Shown one piece after another: positions 44,238 through 52,299 of a stretch of 64,000 bases of DNA (position 1 is its first letter; every line of letters starts with the position of its first letter). This DNA comes from Rhodoferax sp. OV413. Lineage in GTDB: Bacteria; Pseudomonadota; Gammaproteobacteria; Burkholderiales; Burkholderiaceae_C. The DNA is taken from NCBI GenBank assembly GCA_945861785.1, contig CAMAWD010000023.1, positions 1-64,000 of the forward strand, read 5' to 3'. A program made the position numbers and the translations under genes. The notes below the pieces were generated by a model. That model made no database searches and was not told the origin of the DNA. It saw only the letters and a program-made list of their open reading frames with translations.

Positions 44238-45020
44238 TCAGCCTCCCACCACGCGTTTGAGTCCGACCACGCGCTCCACCAACACCGCACCGCCAAGCGC
44301 AAAAACAAGGACCATTGTCGAAATCGCAGCCAGCGAGGGGTCAAAATTGAATTCCACGTAATTGAGCATTGCCAGCGGCAGTGTATTGGTGCGAACGTTG
44401 GTAAGAAAAAGCGAGGCCGAAACGTTGTCAAAAGAAAGGATGAACGAGAACAACATGCCCGCCACGATCCCCGGCCGAATCAGGGGCAGCGTGACATACC
44501 AGAACGCCTCTGGGCCGCGCGCGCCGAGGGTACGTGCGCATTCCTCGAGCGAGCCGTCAATCTGCGTCAGGCTCACGGTGATGGTTCGCACCAGGTAGGG
44601 CAAAACGATCACCACATGCGCACCGACCAACCTGGTCGTGACGTCGCGCATTCCGAATGCCGACAGCGTCACGAGGATGGCAAGGCCGGTCACGATCGCC
44701 GGCACAACCAGCGGTGCGAGCAGCAGAGACTGCAAGGCATCGCGGCCTGGAAAGCGCGACCGCACCAGCGCTACCGAGGCCGCCAGCGCGATTGGCGTCG
44801 CAATACCGGTGGCAACGGCGGCGAGCCAGGCGCTGTTTTTTGCCGCCTCCAAGAAGATCGGCTGGCTCAGCGCATTCGCGTACCAACGCAGCGAGAACGA
44901 ACGGGGCGGAAATTGCGTCACTTCGTCTGCCCCGAAAGAGGAAACGATGACGATGATGCTGGGCGCGAGCAGGAACAGCATCAGCAGGCAGGAATAGAGC
45001 AACAGTGCGCGCTTGATCAC
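44238..45020 (-). CDS. ABC transporter permease (PotC-like)
   Basis: A 260-residue permease with about six membrane segments. N terminus RALLLYSCLLMLFLLAPSIIVIVSSFG; the EAA loop is EECARTLGARGPEAFWYVTLPLI. The PotC type usually pairs with a PotB-type permease, here directly upstream with a 6-bp gap. Confidence 0.92.
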   Translation of the reverse strand: MIKRALLLYSCLLMLFLLAPSIIVIVSSFGADEVTQFPPRSFSLRWYANALSQPIFLEAAKNSAWLAAVATGIATPIALAASVALVRSRFPGRDALQSLLLAPLVVPAIVTGLAILVTLSAFGMRDVTTRLVGAHVVIVLPYLVRTITVSLTQIDGSLEECARTLGARGPEAFWYVTLPLIRPGIVAGMLFSFILSFDNVSASLFLTNVRTNTLPLAMLNYVEFNFDPSLAAISTMVLVFALGGAVLVERVVGLKRVVGG

Positions 45021-45026
45021 GGTGGA

Positions 45027-45899
45027 CTACCTGGCTTCAGCGTTTCGACCATGAAACGCAACACCGCCGAAAAGCGACCAAAAGCGAAGATACGCAAATA
45101 CAAGACCCAGCGCGACCACCATCAGCACCGCAGCGATCGCACTGCCGAGCGGCCAGTTCATGAGTGTGATCAACTGGTGGTAGATCATGGTCGAGATGAA
45201 ATTCGGTCCGCTGCCACCCAGCACCGCAGGCGCCACATAACTCGCCACAGACACCGAAAATGCCAGCGTCGTGCCCGAAACGATCCCCGGCAACGACAGC
45301 GGCAGTACAACATGGAGAAAGACTCGCCACTTTTTTGCGCCCAGCGTCTGCGCAGCTTCCCGCACGAACGGGTCGATGCGCTCGAGCGACGCAAACACTG
45401 AGAGAACCACAAACGGCAGCACGACATGCGTGAGCCCGATCATGATGGCAAGGTCGGTGTGCATCATCTTCAGCGGCGTGGCAATTAGACCCAGGGCGAG
45501 CAGCGCCTGATTCACCAGTCCCGTGTTCCCGAGAAGGATCGTCCAGCCATAGGCGCTGACAACAATGCTGACGATCAACGGGGCCAGCACGATGACCATC
45601 AACACACCGCGCCAGCGGTCGACCGAGCGCCAGAGAAAATAGGCCAACGGATATCCGGCCAAAAGCGCTGATGCCGTGATCAGCACGGACATCCAGATGG
45701 TCTTGAAGATGATCGAGACATAGAAACGGTCGCCGAACAGTTCGGCGTAGTTGGCCAGCGTCGCCGCACCCTTGGGCGACTGGCCGAGCTCAGACAGATA
45801 AAAGCTGTTCCGGACCAGATACCCCAGCGGCAACACGAGGAAGCAGATCAGCACCAATACCGCCGGCAGCAGCAACAGGAAACGGGCGCGATGGTGCAT
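45027..45899 (-). CDS. ABC transporter permease (PotB-like)
   Basis: A 290-residue permease starting MHHRARFLLLLPAVLVLICF. The EAA loop is REAAQTLGAKKWRVFLHVVLPLSLPG. It stands between the binding protein gene (39 bp) and the PotC-like permease gene, completing a four-part importer. Confidence 0.92.
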   Translation of the reverse strand: MHHRARFLLLLPAVLVLICFLVLPLGYLVRNSFYLSELGQSPKGAATLANYAELFGDRFYVSIIFKTIWMSVLITASALLAGYPLAYFLWRSVDRWRGVLMVIVLAPLIVSIVVSAYGWTILLGNTGLVNQALLALGLIATPLKMMHTDLAIMIGLTHVVLPFVVLSVFASLERIDPFVREAAQTLGAKKWRVFLHVVLPLSLPGIVSGTTLAFSVSVASYVAPAVLGGSGPNFISTMIYHQLITLMNWPLGSAIAAVLMVVALGLVFAYLRFWSLFGGVAFHGRNAEAR

Positions 45900-45938
45900 T
45901 GGCTCGTCGCTCAGCGGTGGTACCGTGCCAGCATGCTG

Positions 45939-47015
45939 CTAGCTGACGATTTCGCGCTGCCAGCGCTCAGCCATCTTGGGTAGCTGTGGAGCGAGCACCC
46001 GCCAATCAATCCGCAACAGGCTGGAGTGCGACGGCACACGCTGCGCGGCACGCCCCGTGAGCTTTGCGAACTTGTTGGTTGGGCCGAACTCCATGGAGTT
46101 GGCGAAATCCTCCTGGGGTTTGCGCGACAGGGAAAAATTGGTGAACTGAAGGGCCAGATCCAGCTGCCGGGACTTCTTTGCGACGTGGTAGGACAGCGTG
46201 CCGACGGCGGCACCCTCCTTGGGCGCGAAGAATTCGACCGGCACGCCGCTGTCCTTCAGAGGGTAGATCCGGGCGCTGTACCAAGCGCAGATGGTCGCCT
46301 CTCCCGAGGTCAGCATCGGGATCGGTTCATTGTTGTTCTTGAAGAAGCGCAGCACTCGGGGCTTGAGCTCCTTGAGAGCGGTAAAGCCGGGCTCCAGGTT
46401 CGACTCACTGCCGCCATTGAGCATGGCGGCGATGACGATCATTTCGTACGCGCCACCCGAGGTGATGTCGGGCAGCAAAACCTTGCCGGCGTATTTCGGG
46501 TTCCACAAGTCGCGCCAGGATGTTGGCGGCGGCGTAATTTTGTCGGTGCGGTATCCCATGCCCCACGGGCCATGGTTGAAGCCCACCGCCTTGCGGTTGT
46601 ACAAATCGTAGAAAAGCGGATCGAGCTCAAGGGCATTGGGCACACGCTCTGGCGGCAGATCGAGGAACACATCCTCCGTGGTAATCGCGCGCATTGCGGT
46701 CGGCAGGTTCAGGATGCACACGTCGATTTCCGGATCGTCCTTGTTGACGATCGCGCTGGTCAACCACTCCGGCGGCGCTCCATACTTGACAATGACCTTG
46801 GCACCGGACATTTGCTCGAAGGGCGTGATCACCGCCTTGCGGAAATGCGTTTCGTAGACGCCGCCATACTGTGTGATGACCAGCGTCTTTTGCTGCGCAC
46901 GGACCACGGCCGGCGCGAAGACCCCTGCTGCCAGCGCTGCGCCGGTCTGGATCGCGGCGCGGCGCGAGACGGCGGCCGGCGCGGTTTCGAAATGTCTGGT
47001 GTGCGTTTTTTTCAT
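45939..47015 (-). CDS. ABC transporter substrate-binding protein (PotD-like)
   Basis: A 358-residue periplasmic binding protein with a twin-arginine-like signal (SRRAAIQTGAALAAGVFAPAVVRAQ, residues about 18-42). The fold is that of PotD/spermidine-putrescine and opine binders: VITQYGGVYETHFRKAVITPFEQMSGAKV, then NHGPWGMGYRTDKI. The polyamine-coordinating acidic residues cannot be assigned by eye. First transporter gene, 37 bp after the acyl-CoA dehydrogenase. Its first 45 or so codons are present again, inverted and decayed, at 49403-49540. Confidence 0.88.
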   Translation of the reverse strand: MKKTHTRHFETAPAAVSRRAAIQTGAALAAGVFAPAVVRAQQKTLVITQYGGVYETHFRKAVITPFEQMSGAKVIVKYGAPPEWLTSAIVNKDDPEIDVCILNLPTAMRAITTEDVFLDLPPERVPNALELDPLFYDLYNRKAVGFNHGPWGMGYRTDKITPPPTSWRDLWNPKYAGKVLLPDITSGGAYEMIVIAAMLNGGSESNLEPGFTALKELKPRVLRFFKNNNEPIPMLTSGEATICAWYSARIYPLKDSGVPVEFFAPKEGAAVGTLSYHVAKKSRQLDLALQFTNFSLSRKPQEDFANSMEFGPTNKFAKLTGRAAQRVPSHSSLLRIDWRVLAPQLPKMAERWQREIVS

Positions 47016-47052
47016 TGCATAGTCTCCTTAATTGCGAAGGCAAAATTTCAAG

Positions 47053-48195
47053 TCACAGCCCCATCTCACGGGCGATCAGATTGCGCTGCAGTTCGACCGG
47101 TCCCTCGCCGAACATGTAGAGTCGCGAGTCGCGCCAGTAGCGCTGCATATCACTGTCGAGCGAATAACCGGCACTGGCCAGGATCTGCATGCCTCGGTCG
47201 GCGATGAAATGGAACGCCTCAGCTGCGGTCAATTTCGCCTGCGCCGACTCCTTGCGACAGGGCAGGCCAGCGTCGATCAGTGACGCAAGGTGGTAGAGCA
47301 TCAGGCGCGCGAGATCAACGCGGGTCTGCATGTCCGCCAGCATGTGTGCGATGACCTGGAAATTTCCCAGCGCTTGCCCAAACTGCCTGCGCGTCTTTGC
47401 ATGCTCGAGGGCCAGGTCCACCGCAGCCTGCGCCTGGCCGACCGCGGACGCAGCCTGGCCAGCGCGTGCGAAATGCAGCGTCGATTGCATATGCCGCATG
47501 CCGGCACCAAGTTCCCCCATCAGGGCATCGTCCGGCAGCAGCACATCGTCGACTCCGACATCCCAACTGGGCATGCAGTTGTGCCCGGCTTTCGGCAGCA
47601 CGCTCATATGCAGTCCGGGGCTGCTGCGGGGAACCAGGAACATCGAGATGCCATGCTTCCCGCCGCCGCGCGGCCCGGTGCGGCAGGGCATGATGATGTA
47701 GTCCGCCCGATCGGCGTCGCTGATCCAAGTCTTTCGCCCGTTCAGACGCCAACCGCCATCGTGCCGTTCGGCGCGCGTCTCGATCGCTGCGGCGTCCGTG
47801 CCCGCGCCCGGCTCGGTCAAGGCGAACGCAAACAACAATTCACCACGAATCAATGCTGGCATCAGCGCCTGTTTTTGCGCCTCGGAACCATAGGACATCA
47901 GCGCCATGCCGCCGAAAGTGACAGTGCGGGTGAAAAGTGACGCCGCCATGAGCCCGAGGCTGGCCATGCGCTCCTGCATCAGAACAACGGTTGTCCAGGG
48001 CCGTCCGAGCCCACCTACGGCCTCGGGAAATGGAGCGGAAATGAACCCCGCATCGCCCATCGAGCGCAGCAGGTGATAGGGTGGATCCTGTTCGCGATCC
48101 CTGCGACGGGTTTCGGCCGGCGGAAGCTGGCGCGCCATGAATCGATCAACGCTGTCGAGGATTTGCCGCTGTTCGTCGCTCGGTTCCAAACGCAT
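47053..48195 (-). CDS. Acyl-CoA dehydrogenase
   Basis: A 380-residue FAD enzyme that forms an alpha,beta-unsaturated acyl-CoA. Signatures: FALTEPGAGTDAAAIETRAE (FAD/substrate), GRKTWISDADRADYIIM, TRRQFGQALGNFQVIAHMLADM and the C-terminal MFGEGPVELQRNLIAREMG, where the Glu of GEG takes the place of the catalytic base. Leads the minus-strand operon into the ABC transporter. Its 3' two thirds exist again as a degenerate inverted copy at 48813-49365, separated from this gene by an IS110 remnant. Confidence 0.92.
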   Translation of the reverse strand: MRLEPSDEQRQILDSVDRFMARQLPPAETRRRDREQDPPYHLLRSMGDAGFISAPFPEAVGGLGRPWTTVVLMQERMASLGLMAASLFTRTVTFGGMALMSYGSEAQKQALMPALIRGELLFAFALTEPGAGTDAAAIETRAERHDGGWRLNGRKTWISDADRADYIIMPCRTGPRGGGKHGISMFLVPRSSPGLHMSVLPKAGHNCMPSWDVGVDDVLLPDDALMGELGAGMRHMQSTLHFARAGQAASAVGQAQAAVDLALEHAKTRRQFGQALGNFQVIAHMLADMQTRVDLARLMLYHLASLIDAGLPCRKESAQAKLTAAEAFHFIADRGMQILASAGYSLDSDMQRYWRDSRLYMFGEGPVELQRNLIAREMGL

Positions 48196-48426
48196 AGGCT
48201 CACAAAAAAATCGTCGTCCGGATTGGACGATGCGCGCATCTTAGCAGCATGAGACGATGCGTCGCAGGTGCAGGCTTTTCCAACGTGAAATGGGCGCAGC
48301 AATCGGCCCACTGCCGCAAATCGCGCCGAAGAAACACTGGCCGATTTTGTTCTGTCAAAGTATGGTCGGTGCCGCTGAAGACCGATCAGACAATGGTGCG
48401 CAGTGCCCGCGTATGAGCGTGGCCCT

Positions 48427-48812
48427 GGGTGGCTGTACTGGGTCCCCTTGTTCGAGTTGCTGGAGTCGCGTGGCTTCACCGTGTTGCTGGTTAACGCGCG
48501 CCACGTGAAGAATGTCTCGGGGCGCAAGTCCGACGTGCTGGACTGCCAATGGCTACAGCAACCCATGACGCACGGCCTGCTCAGCGGCGCGTTTCTCCCA
48601 GCCGAGCAGGTGTGCGTGCTGCGTTCACTGTGGCGCCAGCGGGCGATGCCACTCAGAAGCCAGGGCCGCGACGTCTAGCCCATGCAAAAGGCGCTGACCC
48701 AAACGAATATTCAGCTCGCCCAAGGTAAGCGCCATCGGGCCAAAAATGCGCCCAAGTTCGATCTGCGCACGCGGCTCTTCAATACGTGCGGCGTGGGTCT
48801 GACGCGCATCGA
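48427..48812 (+). pseudogene. IS110/IS1111-family transposase remnant
   Basis: In one frame the plus strand reads YWVPLFELLESRGFTVLLVN, then ARHVKNVSGRKSDVLDCQWL and VCVLRSLWRQRAMPLRSQGR, the DEDD-transposase core of the IS110 family. A TAG stop interrupts at 48676-48678; homology continues (MQKALTQTNIQLAQ), jumps by an internal deletion at about 48722 to KRHRAKNAPKFDLRTRLFNT, and stops at LTRID, where it joins the inverted dehydrogenase copy. Both ends of the element are missing. Confidence 0.75.
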
Positions 48813-49365
48813 CAGTGAACTGTTGTTTGCGTTCGCCTTGACCGAGCCGGGCGCGGGCACGGACGCCGCACCGGGCCGCGCGGCGGCGGGAAGCATGGCA
48901 TCTCGATGTTCCTGGTTCCCCGCAGCAGCGCCGGACTGCATATGGGCGTGCTGCCGAAAGCCGGGCACAACTGCATGCCCAGTTGGGATGTCGGAGTCGA
49001 CGACGTGCTGCGGTGGACCTGGCCCTCGAGCATGCAAAGACGCGCAGGCAGTTCGGGCAAGCGCTGGGAAATTTCCAGGTCATCGCACCTATGCTGGCGG
49101 ACATGCTACGATCCTGCGCTGACTGATCGACGCTGGCCTGCCCTGTCGCAAGGAGTAGGCGCAGGCGCAGGCGAAATTGACCGCAGCTGAGACGTTCCAT
49201 TTCATCGCCGACCGAGGCATGCAGATACTGGCCAGTGCCGGTTATTTGCCCGGCAGTGATATGCAGCGCTACTGGCGCTACTGGCGCGACTCGCGACCCC
49301 ACATGTTCGGCGAGGGACCGGTCGAACTGCAACGCAATCCGATAGCCCGTGAGATGGGGCTGTGA
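48813..49365 (+). pseudogene. Inverted, decayed copy of the acyl-CoA dehydrogenase 3' part
   Basis: Segments matching the intact gene at 47053-48195 appear in order but in different frames: ELLFAFALTEPGAGTDAA, then GKHGISMFLVPRSSAGLHMG, PKAGHNCMPSWDVGVDDVL, and finally FHFIADRGMQILASAGY with FGEGPVELQRNPIAREMGL and the TGA at 49363. At least two deletions of roughly 110-120 bp relative to the original lie at short direct repeats (GCCGCA and GCTGC). It cannot encode a working enzyme. Confidence 0.85.
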
Positions 49366-49402
49366 CTTGAAATTTTGCCTTGGCAATTAAGGAGACGACG
49401 CA

Positions 49403-49540
49403 ATGAAGACAACGCACACCAGACCTTTCGAAATCGCGCGGGCTTCCGTCTCGCGCTGCGCCGCGATCCAGACTGGCGCAGCGCTGGCAGCAGGGGTCTT
49501 CGCACCGGCCCTGGTCCGTGCGCAGCAGAAGACACTGGTG
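49403..49540 (+). pseudogene. Inverted copy of the 5' end of the PotD-like binding protein gene
   Basis: Directly after the dehydrogenase copy, with the same spacer and GGAG-type ribosome binding site, the sequence repeats the signal peptide of the binding protein gene at 45939-47015: KTTHTRPFEIARASVSRCAA and IQTGAALAAGVFAPALVRAQ. One arginine of the twin-arginine pair is now Cys. The match breaks at QQKTLV (about 49540) and the frame runs into the following MaoC gene, so the true MaoC start is downstream. Confidence 0.8.
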
Positions 49541-49566
49541 CAGCATATTCAACAACTGCATCTCGC

Positions 49567-50016
49567 ATGAGCCTGCCCGCCGAATTTGTCCCCGGGTTCG
49601 TGATCGAAAGTCCGTCGAAGACATTGACGGACGCACATTTTCTTTTCTTCTCCGGGCTCACCGGCGACGTGCATCCGATCCACTACGACTGCGAATACGC
49701 CAAGCGTGCCGGCGCAGACAGGCCATTGGCCCATGGCCTGCTGCTTGCGGCGATGACCGCATTTGGCGCGACAGCGGTATCCCAGCAAACGCACGGGCTG
49801 GTGTTTGTCGAGCAGGGGAGCAGGTTCATCAAGCCTTGTTATGTCGGAGACACCATACGTCCCAGGCTGACAGTCGAACAAATTTGGCAGGAAGGCAAGC
49901 GAAAGTTTGTGCGCCTCGGTACCCAGGTGATCAATCAGCGCGGCGAGGTCGTGCTGGCCGGGTTTCATGTTTACCAGCTGCAAAAATCGTCAGCCAGCGA
50001 GGTCCCCCATGGGTGA
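49567..50016 (+). CDS. MaoC-family (R)-enoyl-CoA hydratase, catalytic dyad present
   Basis: A 149-residue hotdog-fold protein. The hydratase motif FSGLTGDVHPIHYDCEYAKR has the catalytic Asp34 and His39; RPLAHGLLLAAM follows. It would hydrate an enoyl-CoA produced by the acyl-CoA dehydrogenase. ATG 49567 begins right after the end of the inverted copy, with no good ribosome binding site in the new upstream DNA. It overlaps the RidA-family gene by 8 bp. Paired with a second MaoC protein encoded at 50410. Confidence 0.88.
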   Translation: MSLPAEFVPGFVIESPSKTLTDAHFLFFSGLTGDVHPIHYDCEYAKRAGADRPLAHGLLLAAMTAFGATAVSQQTHGLVFVEQGSRFIKPCYVGDTIRPRLTVEQIWQEGKRKFVRLGTQVINQRGEVVLAGFHVYQLQKSSASEVPHG

Positions 50017-50413
50017 AGAAAGACAAGAGATTCTTGGGGACAGCCCTTGGCTGGACCACTACAGCTATGTTCCGGCGATGCGCGTGGGCCGGATGGTGTG
50101 GCTGGCCGGGACGACCGGCACCGACGATCACGGCAAGATCACGGCCCCAGGGGACATCGCGGAACAGACCCGCCAGATCTTCCGCAAATTTGAAAAACTG
50201 CTGAACGCCGTTGGTGGCAGCTGCAACGATATCGTGGAGACGACGGACTACTTCACAACAACCGAAAACTACCGGGCGACTTCGGCTGTGCGCAAAGAGT
50301 TTTTCACAACCGCGCGTCCGGCTTCCGCCGGTGTCCTGGTGGCCGGCCTGCTGCGTCCGCACGCCCTGATCGAGATCAAGGCCGTGGCCGTGCTGAGAAA
50401 CGATCCGCCATGA
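50009..50413 (+). CDS. RidA family (YjgF/YER057c/UK114) protein
   Basis: A 134-residue RidA-fold protein: SYVPAMRVGRMVWLAGTTGTDDHGKI, TRQIFRKFEKLLNAVGGSCNDIVETTDYFTT and the C-terminal RPASAGVLVAGLLRPHALIEIKAVAVL, which keeps the arginine and glutamate used by imine deaminases. It is longer at the front than canonical RidA. Placed between two MaoC genes (overlaps of 8 and 4 bp), it suggests that an enamine or imine intermediate arises in the pathway. Confidence 0.87.
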   Translation: MGEERQEILGDSPWLDHYSYVPAMRVGRMVWLAGTTGTDDHGKITAPGDIAEQTRQIFRKFEKLLNAVGGSCNDIVETTDYFTTTENYRATSAVRKEFFTTARPASAGVLVAGLLRPHALIEIKAVAVLRNDPP

Positions 50414-50859
50414 GCAAGTTCTTCGAGGAATTCGAGGTGGCGGCTGTCTACCCGACCTACTGCCGCACGGTGACCGAAGGCGAGATCGCGATGTTCTGCT
50501 CGTTCGTGGGTTACCACGTTCCCTTGTTCATTGACGAAGAGTATGCGAAAACAACGCTGTATGGCGGCCGCATTGCGCCGAGTTCATTCACCATGTCGAT
50601 CTCTACCGGGATGACGGAAGGCTTGTACCGCAATTCAGTGGTCGCGTTGCTGGCCGTGGAGAATGGGAAATTCCTTGCCCCGGTGCGGGCCGGTGACACC
50701 ATTCGTACCGAGGTCGAGGTGATTGAAAAAAAACCGACTTCAAGCGCGGAACACGGGCTGATCGTGTTTCGGGACCACGTCTACAACCAGCGCAACGAGA
50801 GGGTGTTCCAGATTGACAAGGTCACGCTTATCCGCAAGCAACCAGTAGCCCTGGCCTGA
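50410..50859 (+). CDS. MaoC-like hotdog protein lacking the catalytic dyad
   Basis: A 149-residue hotdog-fold protein with overall MaoC layout (YCRTVTEGEIAMFCSFVGYH, then VPLFIDEEYAKTTLYGGRIA and VRAGDTIRTEVEVIEKKPTS). Where hydratases have G-D-x-N-P-x-H, this reads G-Y-H-V-P-L-F: Asp becomes Tyr35 and His becomes Phe40. It is therefore probably a structural partner in a heteromer with the active MaoC at 49567, as known for some steroid-degrading MaoC pairs, or acts on another chemistry. Confidence 0.83.
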   Translation: MSKFFEEFEVAAVYPTYCRTVTEGEIAMFCSFVGYHVPLFIDEEYAKTTLYGGRIAPSSFTMSISTGMTEGLYRNSVVALLAVENGKFLAPVRAGDTIRTEVEVIEKKPTSSAEHGLIVFRDHVYNQRNERVFQIDKVTLIRKQPVALA

Positions 50860-50872
50860 GCTCTGGCGGGCC

Positions 50873-51649
50873 TTACCGGTTCGCGGTTCCGCCGTCGATG
50901 GTCACGATGGTGCCGCTGATATAGGATGCACGCGGCGACACGAGGAACGCGACCAGATCGCCGATCTCGCGCGGCTGCAACATGCGCCCGAACGGCAGGC
51001 GCAATTTCTTCAAGACATTGGGCCATTGATCGGCGGTTGACCCGGATTGAACGGACCACTCTTGAAGCATGTACTTGGCCCGGTCGGTGTCGGTCAGGCT
51101 CGGATTCACGCCCAGAACGCGCACGTTGAAATCTGGCGATCGCCCGCCCAGAGTCTTGGTGAAAGCGATCAGCGCGCTGTTGCCGGAACTGCCGACGATG
51201 TAGCGTGGATTCATCCGCTCTCCGACCACACCGATGATGTTGACGATGACGCCGGATCGACGCGCCTTCATATGCGCGTACATGCCGCGCGTAATTTCCA
51301 CGTAGCCGAATACCTTCAGCTCCCAGGCGTCACGCCACTCCTGGGTGGTTACCTCGTCGAGCTCGCCCGGCGGATTGGAGCCGGCATTGTTGACAAGGAT
51401 ATCGACATCCGCAAACGTACGGCATAGGCATTCCTGCTCGGCCCGCACGGACAGGTCAGCAGCGTGCACGATGACCTCGGCTCCGGATGCCTCGCGCAGT
51501 TCAGTCGCTGCTGAAGCGAGGTCATTTACATCGCGCGCGACGAGCACCAGGTGGCAGCCCTCCTCCGCGAGCGCCAGGGCAATCGCCCGCCCGATCCCTC
51601 GGCTTGCACCAGTCACCAGGGCGCGACGCCCGCGCAATCCAAGATTCAA
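50873..51649 (-). CDS. SDR family oxidoreductase with non-canonical active site
   Basis: A 258-residue short-chain dehydrogenase. Cofactor motif TGASRGIG (13-20), ILVNNAGSN (84-92) and the C-terminal YISGTIVTIDGG are typical. The catalytic area differs: the serine strand reads GVIVNIIG instead of having Ser, and Tyr150 is followed by IVGSSGNSALIAF, so the lysine of YxxxK is Ser154. I recall a subgroup of SDRs with YIAGxxGNAAL at this site, so it is likely natural. It is convergent with the second MaoC gene (13 bp gap) and probably acts on the hydroxyacyl intermediate. Confidence 0.86.
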   Translation of the reverse strand: MNLGLRGRRALVTGASRGIGRAIALALAEEGCHLVLVARDVNDLASAATELREASGAEVIVHAADLSVRAEQECLCRTFADVDILVNNAGSNPPGELDEVTTQEWRDAWELKVFGYVEITRGMYAHMKARRSGVIVNIIGVVGERMNPRYIVGSSGNSALIAFTKTLGGRSPDFNVRVLGVNPSLTDTDRAKYMLQEWSVQSGSTADQWPNVLKKLRLPFGRMLQPREIGDLVAFLVSPRASYISGTIVTIDGGTANR

Positions 51650-51670
51650 GCGCTTACCTCTTCAATAATG

Positions 51671-51687
51671 GGCGCGCGTTGCGCGCC
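51671..51687. repeat. Short GC-rich inverted repeat upstream of the SDR gene
   Basis: GGCGCGC (51671-51677) and GCGCGCC (51681-51687) are exact complements around GTT, 21 bp before the SDR start. It would form a stable hairpin in DNA or in the mRNA leader; it may be an operator or a chance CG-rich palindrome. Confidence 0.3.
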
Positions 51688-51779
51688 GTTTGGGCCGGCA
51701 TGGCCACCGAGGGCGCCGAGTTAACGCACTGAGAGTATCGACACCTGCGACGCATCGTCTCACACTGCCAAGCTGCCTC

Positions 51780-52223
51780 AATCGACCAATACTGACAACA
51801 ATTCTATCGTGAACAAATGCGTTTGTGGGTATTCAGGCCGGTCGTCCGCGCCAGGCTTGGTCTTCTCCCCGCATCGGGCCTCGCCTCGAACTACCAAGAC
51901 CCCTGCTGACTTCTCGCTCCGGCTGCATACCGTCGCCGGTTCAGGCACAAGGCGGGATCTCCCCAGGTAAGAACGTACCCCTTCATTGCACAACCGCCGG
52001 ATCTACACCACTTCGCCTTGATCACAAAGGCTTGGCTGTTCTTTGCCAGCTCGCCTCGTTTGGCAGCGCCTTCCATCCGGTTCTTGTCCATCGGCTCGCA
52101 ATTTACGCTTCACGCTGCCTTCCCACGATCGGTCACCCTCGTGCAGTTGCGCTTCACTTCGTTCACTGTGATCAACTCACGGCGGGACTCGCTCCCGTAG
52201 GAGTGCGCCCATGCCGGGCGCAC
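51780..52223 (-). ncRNA. Probable 5' fragment of a group II (class C-like) intron, no reverse transcriptase
   Basis: Read on the minus strand from 52223, the sequence starts GTGCGCCCGGCATGGGCGCA, matching the GTGYG start expected of group II introns, and is full of short complementary blocks with further segments such as GAAGTCAGCAGGGGTC that recall intron domain I just ahead of a reverse transcriptase gene. It lies immediately after the atp operon terminator, the insertion habit of group IIC introns. No reverse transcriptase or domain V follows; the match fades near 51780. Identification rests on the end sequence, location and memory of similar introns, not on a folded model. Confidence 0.5.
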
Positions 52224-52231
52224 GAAGCAAA

Positions 52232-52256
52232 AACCCCCACGGCACGCCTGGGGGTT
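52232..52256 (-). terminator. Intrinsic terminator of the atp operon
   Basis: On the minus strand AACCCCCA pairs with TGGGGGTT around a 9-base loop (52240-52248), followed by three more T residues and GCTTC. It is 44 bp after the stop of atpC, the last gene of the operon. The probable intron fragment begins 8 bp beyond the stem. Confidence 0.8.
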
Positions 52257-52299
52257 CTGGTTGTTGGTACCGGCCAGCACGCGGCTGGCTTCGGGAGGC

